From positions 1-38,664 of the forward strand of contig DASXBJ010000054.1 of NCBI GenBank assembly GCA_036491755.1: a stretch of DNA of 38,664 nt, written 5' to 3'. The stretch comes from DASXBJ01 sp036491755. Lineage in GTDB: Bacteria; Chloroflexota; Dormibacteria; Dormibacterales; Dormibacteraceae. The translations under genes and the position numbers were made by a program. Positions 1-7,476 of this stretch are shown piece after piece. A model generated the notes under the pieces. That model had not been told where the DNA came from. It ran no database searches and saw only the letters and a list, made by a program, of their open reading frames with translations. Within the stretch, counting starts at the first letter, position 1, and every line of letters starts with the position of its first letter.

Positions 1-1809
1 CGAGGACGCGCTCGCAAGGCGGTGCAGGACGTCGCGGAGGAACTGTTGAAGATCTATTCGATGCGCGAGGCGCGGCCGGGCATCGCGTTCGCGCCCGACA
101 ACTCATGGCAGCTGGAGCTCGAGTCCTCCTTTCCCTATGAGGAGACGGCGGACCAGCTGGCGGCACTGGCCGAGATCAAAGCGGACATGGAGTCCGACCG
201 CCCGATGGACCGCCTGCTGTGCGGTGACGTCGGCTTCGGCAAAACCGAGCTCGCGCTGCGCGCCGCCTTCAAGGCGGCCATGAGCGGAAAGCAGGTCGCC
301 CTGCTGGCCCCGACCACGGTGCTCGCCCAGCAGCACTTCCACGTCTTTCGCGAAAGGCTCAAGAACTTTCCCGTCGTGGTCGAGATGCTGTCCCGATTCG
401 TCGACGACGAGACGCAGGCGCGGACCATCGAAGGGATCAAGGCCGGGACGGTTGACATCGTGGTGGGCACGCACCGGCTGCTGCAGAAGGACGTTCGCTT
501 CAAGCGCCTCGGCCTTCTCGTCGTGGACGAGGAGCACCGCTTCGGCGTCATGCAGAAGGAGCGGTTGAAGAAGCTGCGTACGCAGCTCGACGTGCTCTCG
601 CTTTCGGCCACACCGATCCCGCGCACGCTTCACATGGCCGTCGGCGGCATCCGTGACATGAGCGTGATCCAGACTCCGCCCGAGGAGCGTCAGCCCATCA
701 AGACGTACGTGACCGCGGATGACGACGAGCTGATCAAGGAGGCGATCGGCCGCGAGCTGCAGCGCGGTGGACAGGTTTTCTACGTGCACAACCGCGTGCG
801 CACGATTCAGAAGGCGGCGCAGCGAATCCAGGACCTCGTGCCGCAGGCGCGAGTCGCCGTCGGCCACGGCCAGATGGGGGAGGACGAGCTCGCGCACGTT
901 ATGGTTGAGTTCGAGTCCGCCAAGTTCGACGTGCTCGTGTGCACGACGATCATCGAGTCCGGCCTCGACATCCCGAACGTCAACACCATCATCGTCGAGC
1001 GCGCGGATCGTTTCGGCCTCGCCCAGCTGTACCAGCTGCGCGGACGTGTGGGGCGGTCGGGCCGGCGCGCATACGCCTACTTCCTTTATGACCCCCGGCG
1101 AACCCTGACCGAGCAGGCGGACAAGCGGCTCGACGTCATCTCGGGCCTGCACGAGCTCGGCCAGGGCTTCAAGATCGCCTTGCGCGACCTCGAGATCCGC
1201 GGCTCCGGGAACCTGCTGGGCACGGAGCAGCACGGCACCATCGCGGCGGTGGGCTTCGAGATGTACCTGCAGATGCTGCAGGGGGCTGTCAACAAGCTGC
1301 GCTCGGGCTCCGAGGAGACTGCGGTCGGCGACGTGCTCTCCACCGCCGAGATGAACCTCGACCTGCCGCTCGACCACTTCATCCCGCGCTCGTACATTCG
1401 CGATGAGAAGCTCCGCCTCGCGGCGTACCGGCAGCTTGCGGCCACCGAGGACGAGGAGGAGCTCGACTCCGTGCTGCGCTCGCTCGAAGATCGCTACGGC
1501 CCTGGACCGGCGCAGCTCGACAACCTCGCCTTCTCGCTGCGCGTCAAGTTGAGAGGTCAGCGGATGGGTTTGAGAGGCGTGGTTGCCGAGGGCCACGACA
1601 TCGTGCTGCGGGTCGACCCTGAGAGGTTCCTCGACGTCGACGAGCTGCAGAGGCGGATGCCGGGACGCTTGGCGGTGGCGCCGAACCGTTTGAAGATGCG
1701 CAGGCAAGGGGACGGCGCCGAATGGCAGCCGGAGCTGCTCCGCCTCCTCGACGAGATGGCGGCCCTGTACGAGGCCGGCCGCGGGTTGGCGGTCGCGCCT
1801 CAATCGTGA
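1..1809 (+). CDS. mfd: Transcription-repair coupling factor Mfd, C-terminal part (5' end outside window)
   Basis: Mfd is a DNA translocase that removes RNA polymerase stalled at lesions and recruits the UvrABC excision system. The reading frame is open from base 1, so the gene starts upstream; 602 residues are visible. They cover the helicase/translocase and C-terminal domains: Walker A in GDVGFGKTE, the DEEH box in VVDEEHRFGV, motif III in SATPIPRT, and motif VI in QLYQLRGRVGRSGR, followed by the TRCF-type C-terminal domain. The DEEH box and the IPRT context separate it from RecG, which lacks this C-terminal extension. The N-terminal UvrB-like and RNA-polymerase-interaction regions are not in the window. 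Its stop overlaps the GTG proposed for mazG, as in the mfd-mazG neighbourhood of Bacillus. Confidence 0.97.
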   Translation, partial: RGRARKAVQDVAEELLKIYSMREARPGIAFAPDNSWQLELESSFPYEETADQLAALAEIKADMESDRPMDRLLCGDVGFGKTELALRAAFKAAMSGKQVALLAPTTVLAQQHFHVFRERLKNFPVVVEMLSRFVDDETQARTIEGIKAGTVDIVVGTHRLLQKDVRFKRLGLLVVDEEHRFGVMQKERLKKLRTQLDVLSLSATPIPRTLHMAVGGIRDMSVIQTPPEERQPIKTYVTADDDELIKEAIGRELQRGGQVFYVHNRVRTIQKAAQRIQDLVPQARVAVGHGQMGEDELAHVMVEFESAKFDVLVCTTIIESGLDIPNVNTIIVERADRFGLAQLYQLRGRVGRSGRRAYAYFLYDPRRTLTEQADKRLDVISGLHELGQGFKIALRDLEIRGSGNLLGTEQHGTIAAVGFEMYLQMLQGAVNKLRSGSEETAVGDVLSTAEMNLDLPLDHFIPRSYIRDEKLRLAAYRQLAATEDEEELDSVLRSLEDRYGPGPAQLDNLAFSLRVKLRGQRMGLRGVVAEGHDIVLRVDPERFLDVDELQRRMPGRLAVAPNRLKMRRQGDGAEWQPELLRLLDEMAALYEAGRGLAVAPQS

Positions 1810-2615
1810 AAGCCGCAGAATCAGGCGACGTGAGCGAGCGCGAGGCAAGGCCCTACTCGCCGGGCATCGCCGCGATCTTCGAGGTCGTGGCGCGGCTCCG
1901 TGCGCCCGGCGGCTGCCCATGGGACCAGGAGCAAACTCACGAGTCGTTGCGTCCGTACCTGCTCGAGGAGACCTACGAGCTCCTCGAGGCGATCGACATG
2001 GGCGACGACGCAAAGATGATGGAGGAGCTCGGCGACGTGCTGCTGCAGGTCGCGATGCATTCCGAGATCGCCGCGGAGCAGGGGCGGTTCGACGCCACCC
2101 AGGTGTCGGAGGCGGTCGCCGCGAAGATGGTGAAGCGCCATCCGCATGTGTTCGGCGACGTCTCGGTGGCCAACGCCGACGAGGTCCTGCGCAACTGGGA
2201 GCACCAGAAAGCTGCCGAGGCGCACAGACAGGGCCGCGACGAGTCGGTGGTGGACCGCGTCCCCGCCACGCTGCCGGCTCTCGCGTGGACGCTCGGACTG
2301 CAGAAGCGAGCGGCGCGGGTCGGTTTCGATTTCGAGTCGCCGTCGCACGCGGCGGAGTCGGTCGTGGAGGAGGCGCGAGAGCTTGCGGCCGCGCCCGACC
2401 AGGCTCAAGCCTTTGCGGAGATGGGGGATCTGCTCTTCGCGCTCGTTTCCCTGTCACGAACCTTGAAGGTCAATCCGGAGGATGCGCTGCGGGCTGCGGG
2501 CCAGCGCTTCCGGCGCCGCTTCGCCGCCACCGAGTCCGCGCTGCGGAATGAGGGCAAGAGCTTCCGCGACGTTGACGCGCAAGAGATCGCGCGCCGCTGG
2601 GACGAAAGCCGCTAA
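1806..2615 (+). CDS. mazG: MazG family nucleoside triphosphate pyrophosphohydrolase
   Basis: MazG hydrolyses NTPs, including damaged or non-canonical ones, to NMP and pyrophosphate. Two MazG domains are visible. The N-terminal one has CPWDQEQTHESLRPYLLEE followed by EELGDVLLQV, which supply the acidic metal-binding residues. The C-terminal one has VEEARELA and EMGDLLFALVS. The GTG at 1806 overlaps the mfd stop (GTGA) and gives 269 residues, close to the roughly 263 of E. coli MazG. A second in-frame GTG at 1830 gives 261 residues and cannot be excluded; neither has a strong ribosome binding site. Translation is probably coupled to mfd. Confidence 0.94.
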   Translation: MKAAESGDVSEREARPYSPGIAAIFEVVARLRAPGGCPWDQEQTHESLRPYLLEETYELLEAIDMGDDAKMMEELGDVLLQVAMHSEIAAEQGRFDATQVSEAVAAKMVKRHPHVFGDVSVANADEVLRNWEHQKAAEAHRQGRDESVVDRVPATLPALAWTLGLQKRAARVGFDFESPSHAAESVVEEARELAAAPDQAQAFAEMGDLLFALVSLSRTLKVNPEDALRAAGQRFRRRFAATESALRNEGKSFRDVDAQEIARRWDESR

Positions 2616-2637
2616 CCGCAGGCAGGCCGCGTCCTCT

Positions 2638-2647
2638 TTGCTATAGT
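2638..2647 (+). promoter_or_regulatory. Candidate extended -10 promoter for the DivIC-like gene
   Basis: The stretch reads TGCTATAGT: a TGn extension directly before TATAGT, a five-of-six match to the sigma-70 -10 hexamer, in otherwise GC-rich sequence. Start would be near 2654, giving a leader of about 30 bases before the ATG at 2683. No convincing -35 is present, as expected for extended -10 promoters. This is inferred from sequence only. Confidence 0.45.
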
Positions 2648-2682
2648 CGGCTCCCGGTCTCCGTTCCACTCCACGATCCACC

Positions 2683-3081
2683 ATGAGACAGAGCAAAGCT
2701 TTAGTCGCCGCGGGCACCATGCACACCAACTCATTCGGCGTGCGCCATGCAGTCCTTGGCCTGGTCGCGTGCGTGGGCATCGTCTGGGCCGGAGTCGCCT
2801 TCGCGCAAGAGGCCTTCATCGGCCACAAGCTCAGCCAGCAGGCGGCCGCGCTGCGTCAGCAGAACATCCAGCTGGCCGCCCAGAACCAGGGCTACCGCAA
2901 AGACGTCTCGGCAATCACCTCAGGCGCCGCCAACGAAGAGGAGGCGCGCCAGAGCGGTTACACGCGGCCCAACGAGCGGGTCTACCTGGTCGCGCCGATT
3001 CCGACACCGAGCCCCAGTCCGCGGCCCTCGCCGTCGGTCCAACCCAAGACCTCTCCCTCGAGCTCGCCCAAGACGCACTGA
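2683..3081 (+). CDS. DivIC/FtsB-like septum formation initiator protein
   Basis: This is probably a small bitopic division protein of the DivIC/FtsB family, which pairs with FtsL and helps activate septal peptidoglycan synthesis. Of 132 residues, about 20-43 form one membrane segment (AVLGLVACVGIVWAGVAFA). A short coiled coil follows (LSQQAAALRQQNIQLAAQN), then the family-like end EEEARQSGYTRPNERVYLV. The last 30 residues are a Pro/Ser tail. Position supports the call: in B. subtilis divIC lies between mazG and a tRNA-Met/tilS/ftsH block, as here. An alternative ATG at 2719 would shorten the cytoplasmic tail. Sequence identity in this family is always low, so the call rests on architecture and context. 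Confidence 0.75.
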   Translation: MRQSKALVAAGTMHTNSFGVRHAVLGLVACVGIVWAGVAFAQEAFIGHKLSQQAAALRQQNIQLAAQNQGYRKDVSAITSGAANEEEARQSGYTRPNERVYLVAPIPTPSPSPRPSPSVQPKTSPSSSPKTH

Positions 3082-3110
3082 CGCCTGGGAGGGCGTCAAC
3101 AGGGCGGCGG

Positions 3111-3116
3111 TATAAT
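3111..3116 (+). promoter_or_regulatory. Perfect TATAAT -10 box immediately before the initiator tRNA
   Basis: A perfect TATAAT hexamer ends five bases before the mature 5' end of the tRNA at 3122. The usual distance from the -10 box would place transcription start at 3122-3123. No good -35 was found at 16-18 bases spacing. This may drive the whole tRNA-tilS-ftsH stretch. Confidence 0.6.
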
Positions 3117-3121
3117 TCGAG

Positions 3122-3196
3122 CGCGGAGTGGAGCAGCGGCAGCTCGTCGGGCTCATAACCCGAAGGTCCTTGGTTCGAATCCAAGCTCCGCAACCA
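3122..3196 (+). tRNA. Initiator tRNA-fMet (CAT)
   Basis: A full cloverleaf can be folded by eye. The acceptor strand CGCGGAG pairs with CTCCGCA except that C1 faces A72, the mismatch that marks bacterial initiator tRNA. The D stem is GAGC/GCTC. The anticodon arm TCGGG-CTCATAA-CCCGA carries the three consecutive G:C pairs next to the loop that are typical of initiators. The T arm is CTTGG-TTCGAAT-CCAAG. CCA is encoded (3194-3196). The C1xA72 mismatch and the GGG/CCC pairs distinguish it from the second CAT tRNA at 3360. Confidence 0.96.
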
Positions 3197-3254
3197 TCGC
3201 ACCAACCTCGAAGCCGGCCGTGCCTGGGCTTCGCCGCAACTTTTCGGAGCGAGC

Positions 3255-3338
3255 TTGAACAAGAGAAAGAGAGTGGCGCTTGCGAAGCGCCGCCTGAAGA
3301 AGCGGAAGACGAAGGCGCGAGCGGCAACCGCTCGCTAG
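3255..3338 (+). CDS. Candidate 27-residue, very basic small protein between the two tRNAs
   Basis: A TTG at 3255 follows GGAG at 3246-3249 with five bases between, a good ribosome binding site. The frame runs to TAG at 3336-3338. Fourteen of 27 residues are Lys or Arg (for example NKRKR, AKRRLKKRK). The composition resembles the tiny basic ribosomal proteins of Actinomycetota (bS22/AURKAIP1-COX24-like, about 33 residues), but I cannot show homology. Two hairpin-forming stretches at 3275-3291 and 3317-3335 lie inside the frame, so structured RNA between the tRNAs is an alternative reading. It would be co-transcribed with both tRNAs and tilS. Confidence 0.5.
   Translation: MNKRKRVALAKRRLKKRKTKARAATAR
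3317..3335 (+). repeat. Perfect 8-bp inverted repeat with 3-base loop between the tRNAs
   Basis: GCGAGCGG, CAA, CCGCTCGC form a perfect hairpin 24 bases before the second tRNA. A second hairpin, GGCGCTT-GCG-AAGCGCC, lies at 3275-3291. Neither is followed by a T-run, so they are poor intrinsic terminators. They may act as RNA processing or spacing elements, or be incidental to the codons of the small basic ORF. Confidence 0.45.
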
Positions 3339-3359
3339 GATTGCTGGCGCCCCCGTAAA

Positions 3360-3435
3360 GGTGCCGTAGCTCAGGTGGTAGAGCGCGCGACTCATAATCG
3401 CGTTGTCGCTGGTTCGAGTCCAGCCGGCACCACCA
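3360..3435 (+). tRNA. tRNA with CAT anticodon, probably tRNA-Ile2 (lysidine-requiring), alternatively elongator tRNA-Met
   Basis: The cloverleaf is clean: acceptor GGTGCCG/CGGCACC, D stem GCTC/GAGC, anticodon arm CGCGA-CTCATAA-TCGCG, T arm GCTGG-TTCGAGT-CCAGC, A73, and encoded CCA at 3433-3435. The fully paired acceptor rules out an initiator. The C29-G41 pair, the U12-A23 pair and the general match to my memory of E. coli tRNA-Ile2 favour the isoleucine species. TilS modifies that species at C34, and tilS begins exactly at its 3' end. C5-G68 fits the TilS determinants known from E. coli but position 4 is G-C rather than C-G. Elongator tRNA-Met remains possible. Confidence 0.9.
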
Positions 3436-4772
3436 TGCTCACCATAGAAAATGCCGACCCGCTGGTCGCCGCCATTCCTCGATCCGGGCTGATCCCTGCC
3501 GGCGCTCGGGTTCTGGTCGCGGTGTCCGGAGGTCCCGACTCGACCGCGCTGCTCTTGGCGGCGCGGGATGCGGGGCTCGATGTGATCGCAGCGCACTACG
3601 ACCACGCGCTCAGGGCAGGCTCGGAGCTGGTGGCGGCGCAGGTGCGAGCGCTGTGCGAGCACCTTGGCGTCGAGATGGTCGAGGAGAGGCGTGATGAGCC
3701 GGTGCCTCGCGGTTCGATCCAGGCCGCGGCGCGCGAGCTCCGCTATTCCTTTCTTGATCGGGCGATGCAGGAGAAGGATTGCGGCGCCGTCGCGCTCGCT
3801 CACACCGCGGATGACCTGGTCGAGGGCGTCGTGCTGCACATGCTGCGCGGCTGCGGGCTCGCCGGCCTTCGCGGCATGCCAGCGGCGCGCGGCCATTACG
3901 TGAGGCCGTGGCTCAGCGTTTGGAGAAGCGAGGTGATCGATTACCTCCGGCGGCGCGACATCATCGCCCACACCGACCCGTCGAACGTCGACCGCAAACA
4001 CGCGCGCGTGCGCATCCGTATGGATGTGCTGCCTGCGATGGAGCGAGACCGGCCGGGCATCCTGGCGCGCTTCCATGCCGTCGCTCTGCAGGCGTCGGCC
4101 TGGCACGACCGCGCGAACCAGCATGCATACGCAGCGCTTGCTGCCGGCGGTGTTGACGCCGCACACCTGCGCACGCTGCCTGAACCCGTTGCGGCCGAGG
4201 TCCTGGCGATTCTCTACCGCCGTGCCGGCGGCGCGGAGCCCGGCCTGGCCAGGTCACACGTCAGGTCGATGCTCGCCCTGGCGAGCGGTGGCCGCGGTGG
4301 CCGCGGCGTCGATCTCCCGCGAGGTCTGCGTTTTCGTATCGTGGGCGGCCAGATGCAGATCACCAGACCCGCAGCCGTCGAAGCCGGCGCCCCCGCACTC
4401 CCGCGCATCGAGACGCGGCGATGCTCCGGCTGCGCCGACCAGCACGCTGCGCACCTGCGCGAGGGTCTGTTGCTGCGGGTCGGATTTCGCACACCTGGGC
4501 TGCGGATGCGCCCGACCGGTGGTCGCGGAACGCGCAAGCTGCAGGACATCTTCGTCGACTCTCGAGTGCCGCGCGAGGAGCGCGACGCGTGGCCGCTGGT
4601 GTTCGCCGGAGACAGGCTCGCCTGGGTTCCGGGCATCGCGGTGGACGCGGATCACAACAGCGTTCCGGGCGAGGCGGCGCTGCACGTTAGTGTGAGCCCC
4701 ATGCCGGTCCACTCCCACACCAAAGTTGCTAGGCTAGAAACTCCGAAGAATCCTCGAGGAGAATCGAGTTGA
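3435..4772 (+). CDS. tilS: tRNA(Ile)-lysidine synthetase TilS
   Basis: TilS uses ATP and lysine to convert C34 of tRNA-Ile(CAU) to lysidine, changing it from Met to Ile decoding. The protein has 445 residues. The PP-loop ATP site SGGPDS is at residues 31-36. The N-domain continues with AARELRYSFLD and ALAHTADDLVE. The C-terminal TilS domain is seen in GTRKLQDIFVDSRVP and WVPGIAVD. The ATG at 3435 is chosen because the frame upstream lies wholly inside the tRNA, and the only later GTG in the frame that I see before the PP-loop falls just ahead of SGG. The A of ATG is also the last base of the tRNA CCA. The stop overlaps the TTG of ftsH. Confidence 0.94.
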   Translation: MLTIENADPLVAAIPRSGLIPAGARVLVAVSGGPDSTALLLAARDAGLDVIAAHYDHALRAGSELVAAQVRALCEHLGVEMVEERRDEPVPRGSIQAAARELRYSFLDRAMQEKDCGAVALAHTADDLVEGVVLHMLRGCGLAGLRGMPAARGHYVRPWLSVWRSEVIDYLRRRDIIAHTDPSNVDRKHARVRIRMDVLPAMERDRPGILARFHAVALQASAWHDRANQHAYAALAAGGVDAAHLRTLPEPVAAEVLAILYRRAGGAEPGLARSHVRSMLALASGGRGGRGVDLPRGLRFRIVGGQMQITRPAAVEAGAPALPRIETRRCSGCADQHAAHLREGLLLRVGFRTPGLRMRPTGGRGTRKLQDIFVDSRVPREERDAWPLVFAGDRLAWVPGIAVDADHNSVPGEAALHVSVSPMPVHSHTKVARLETPKNPRGESS

Positions 4773-6616
4773 GCCGCTTTCCACGCTCCAGCCTGTTTTA
4801 TTTCGCACTGGTCGTCGTCCTCGGCCTTGTGTTCTGGTTCACCTGGCAGTCGCTGCAGAGCGGCGGGAACTCGAACGACTGGACGTATTCGGACCTCATC
4901 TCCCACGCCGACTCTGGCCAGGTCACATCGCTCGAGATCAACGGTACGGATGGGATCGCCACTGATTCCAGCGGCAAGAAGCACAACGTCACCGTGACCG
5001 ACTGCTCCAGCGGCTGCGCCCAGCTCCTGACCCAGATGCAGACCGACCGCGTCAACGTGAAATTCGACAAGAACAGCAGCGGCAGCTACCTGATCAGCGT
5101 CCTGCTCCCCAACATCATCCTGGTCATCCTGATCGCGGCATTCATGTGGTGGGTGCTGCGGCAGACTCAGAGCGGCAACAACCAGGCCATCTCGTTCGGC
5201 CGGTCGCGCGCTCGCATGATCGCGGGTGACAAGCCGGCCATCACGTTCGCCGACGTGGCCGGCGTGGAGGAGGCCAAACAGGAGCTCACCGAGATCGTCG
5301 AGTTCCTCAAATACCCTGAGAAGTTCGTCGCCCTGGGCGCGCGCATCCCGAAGGGCGTGCTGCTGGTCGGCCCTCCCGGGACGGGCAAGACGCTGTTGAG
5401 CAAGGCCGTGGCCGGAGAGGCAGGAGTGCCGTTCTTCTCCATCTCCGGCTCCGAGTTCGTCGAGATGTTCGTGGGTGTCGGCGCCAGCCGCGTACGCGAC
5501 CTCTTCGACCAGGCCAAGAAGAACTCGCCCTGCATCGTGTTCGTCGACGAGATCGACGCGGTCGGACGCCAGCGCGGCGCCGGGCTCGGAGGCGGTCACG
5601 ACGAGCGGGAGCAGACGCTGAACCAGCTCCTCGTCGAGATGGACGGCTTCGACACCAACACACACGTCATCGTCATCGCCGCCACCAACCGACCGGACGT
5701 CCTGGACCCGGCGCTCCTACGCCCGGGCCGCTTCGACCGGCACGTCACGCTCGACCGCCCCGACATCAAGGGCCGCAGGGCGATCCTCGACGTGCACGCT
5801 CGCAACAAGCCGCTCGACTCCACGGTGGATCTCGACGTGCTGGCGCGCCAGACGCCTGGTTTCAGCGGCGCCGACCTCGCCAACCTGATCAACGAGGCCG
5901 CCATCCTGGCCGCCCGCGCCAACAAGAAGGTGATCGGCATGGACGAGCTCGAGGAGGCGATTGCGCGTGTCATCGCCGGCCCGGAGCGCAAGAGCCGGCG
6001 CATCTCGGACCACGAAAAGGAGATCATCGCGTACCACGAGACCGGTCACGCGCTGGTCATGAAGGCGCTGCCGCACACCGACCCGGTGCACAAGGTTTCG
6101 ATCATCTCGCGCGGCATGGCGCTCGGCTGGACGATGAGCCTGCCCGAAGAGGACAAGTACCTCATCTCGCGCGATGAGCTGATGGACCAGATCGCCGGGA
6201 TCATGGGCGGCCGCGTGGCGGAGGAGATCGTGTTCGGCGACATCACGTCAGGCGCCGAGAACGACATCCAGCGCGCGACACAGATGGCGCGCCGCATGGT
6301 CACGCAGTGGGGCATGTCGGACAAGCTCGGCACTGTGGCCATGGGTCACCGCGAGGAGCTCGTCTTCCTCGGCCGCGACCTCGGCGAGCAGAGGAACTAC
6401 TCGGAGGAGGTCGCCGCGATCATCGACGAGGAGATCCGCAGCATCGTGGATCACGGCTACCAAACCGCGAAGACGATCCTCACGGCGCAGCGCCACAAGA
6501 TGGACATCGTGGTCGAGAAGCTGAAGGTGGTCGAGACGATCGACGGCAAGGAGCTCGACGAGATCCTGGCCAGCGACCAGCCGGTGGCACCGGCCGCCAG
6601 CTCCTCAGCCTCCTAG
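4769..6616 (+). CDS. ftsH: ATP-dependent zinc metalloprotease FtsH
   Basis: FtsH is a membrane-anchored hexameric AAA+ protease that degrades misfolded membrane proteins and selected regulators. It has 615 residues. TM1 is at about 10-27 and TM2 at 114-130, with an extracytoplasmic domain between them holding two Cys (DCSSGC). Walker A GPPGTGKT is at 201-208, Walker B is in CIVFVDEIDAVG, and the zinc site HETGH is at 423-427. The TTG start has a strong GAGGAG at 4756-4761 and shares TTGA with the tilS stop. In many relatives hprT lies between tilS and ftsH; here it is absent. Confidence 0.97.
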   Translation: MSRFPRSSLFYFALVVVLGLVFWFTWQSLQSGGNSNDWTYSDLISHADSGQVTSLEINGTDGIATDSSGKKHNVTVTDCSSGCAQLLTQMQTDRVNVKFDKNSSGSYLISVLLPNIILVILIAAFMWWVLRQTQSGNNQAISFGRSRARMIAGDKPAITFADVAGVEEAKQELTEIVEFLKYPEKFVALGARIPKGVLLVGPPGTGKTLLSKAVAGEAGVPFFSISGSEFVEMFVGVGASRVRDLFDQAKKNSPCIVFVDEIDAVGRQRGAGLGGGHDEREQTLNQLLVEMDGFDTNTHVIVIAATNRPDVLDPALLRPGRFDRHVTLDRPDIKGRRAILDVHARNKPLDSTVDLDVLARQTPGFSGADLANLINEAAILAARANKKVIGMDELEEAIARVIAGPERKSRRISDHEKEIIAYHETGHALVMKALPHTDPVHKVSIISRGMALGWTMSLPEEDKYLISRDELMDQIAGIMGGRVAEEIVFGDITSGAENDIQRATQMARRMVTQWGMSDKLGTVAMGHREELVFLGRDLGEQRNYSEEVAAIIDEEIRSIVDHGYQTAKTILTAQRHKMDIVVEKLKVVETIDGKELDEILASDQPVAPAASSSAS

Positions 6617-6651
6617 AGTGCGGGCACTCAAGCACGGGTGAGCCCCCGCTC

Positions 6652-7476
6652 CTGATCGTTGCGGGGCGAGGCAACCTCGGTCGCAGCCTGGCCCGAGCGC
6701 TCACGGCGGCCGGGCAGCAGGCGAAGCTCGTGCCTGGGCGAACGCTCGCGTCGCGCATGCCCAGGCTCGAGTCCGCGTCGATGGTCTTCCTGGCGGTGCC
6801 GGACGGCGCCGTGCGAGGGCTCGCGGCGCAGTTGACGGCAGCGCCCGGTTCGGTCAGCTTCGTGCACCTCAGCGGTGCGATGGGGCTCGACGCTCTCGAG
6901 GCCCTTCGGCCGCGCCACGCCGTCGGATCGTTCCACCCGCTGCAGTCCTTTCCGGCCCCGCGGGCCCCCGGCGCGTTTCGCGGCAGCACGATCGCCATCG
7001 ACGCCAGCGCCCAGGCGCTGATGAGGCGCCTTCGAGCCATCGCACGCGCCATCGGCGGCACGCCGAAACACGTTGGCGACTCCGAGCGTGTCCTCTATCA
7101 CTCGGCTGCCGTGTTCGCGTCCAACTACCTCACCGTCGTTGTGGCCGAGGCCGCCCGGCTGCTGGAGAGCATCGGATGGACGCGAGCCGAGAGCACCAAA
7201 GCGCTGGTGCCGCTCATCGAAGGCGCGGTGGCGAACATTCGCGACCGCGGGCCCATCCTCGCCTTGACGGGCCCGGTGCGCCGCGGCGACGCCGAGACCG
7301 TCGCCCGCCAGCTGGCCGCGCTGGAAAGTGTCGATGGGGCGGACGGGTATCGTATGCTCGGCACGATCGCGCTCAAGATCGCCAGGGACGCGGGGCTGGA
7401 CCCCGTCGCGGCAGAGCGGATGCACCGGGCGCTGACCCGAGGAAAGGCAGCGACCCAAAGGAGACGTCGGACATGA
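6652..7476 (+). CDS. Rossmann-fold/DUF2520 protein, candidate ketopantoate reductase (PanG-like)
   Basis: The N-terminal Rossmann strand-turn is LIVAGRGNLGRSLARAL. A helical DUF2520-type domain follows, with YHSAAVFASNYLTVVVAEA and LALTGPVRRGDAETV. It overlaps panB by ATGA and is followed by panC, so a role in pantothenate synthesis is likely. PanB makes ketopantoate and PanC uses pantoate, and no panE is seen here to reduce it. From memory, proteins of this type were shown to be ketopantoate reductases in Francisella (PanG). The frame has no ATG, GTG or TTG between the ftsH stop and the Rossmann strand. I propose CTG at 6652, with GGTGAG at 6637-6642 as ribosome binding site, giving 274 residues. 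The start is the weak point. Confidence 0.8.
   Translation: MIVAGRGNLGRSLARALTAAGQQAKLVPGRTLASRMPRLESASMVFLAVPDGAVRGLAAQLTAAPGSVSFVHLSGAMGLDALEALRPRHAVGSFHPLQSFPAPRAPGAFRGSTIAIDASAQALMRRLRAIARAIGGTPKHVGDSERVLYHSAAVFASNYLTVVVAEAARLLESIGWTRAESTKALVPLIEGAVANIRDRGPILALTGPVRRGDAETVARQLAALESVDGADGYRMLGTIALKIARDAGLDPVAAERMHRALTRGKAATQRRRRT

Noticed and set aside
103..2457. Long open frame of 784 codons antisense to mfd and mazG
   Set aside because: Its composition is Arg/Pro/His-rich without any domain, and mfd and mazG on the other strand are unmistakable. It is a shadow of high GC.
3128..3358. 76-codon frame across the initiator tRNA and spacer
   Set aside because: It begins inside the tRNA and has no domain; the short basic frame at 3255 has the better initiation signal.
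7176..7472. N-terminal extension of panB
   Set aside because: The upstream part lies in another frame of the DUF2520 gene, and the ATG at 7473 has a strong ribosome binding site and the correct PanB N-terminus.
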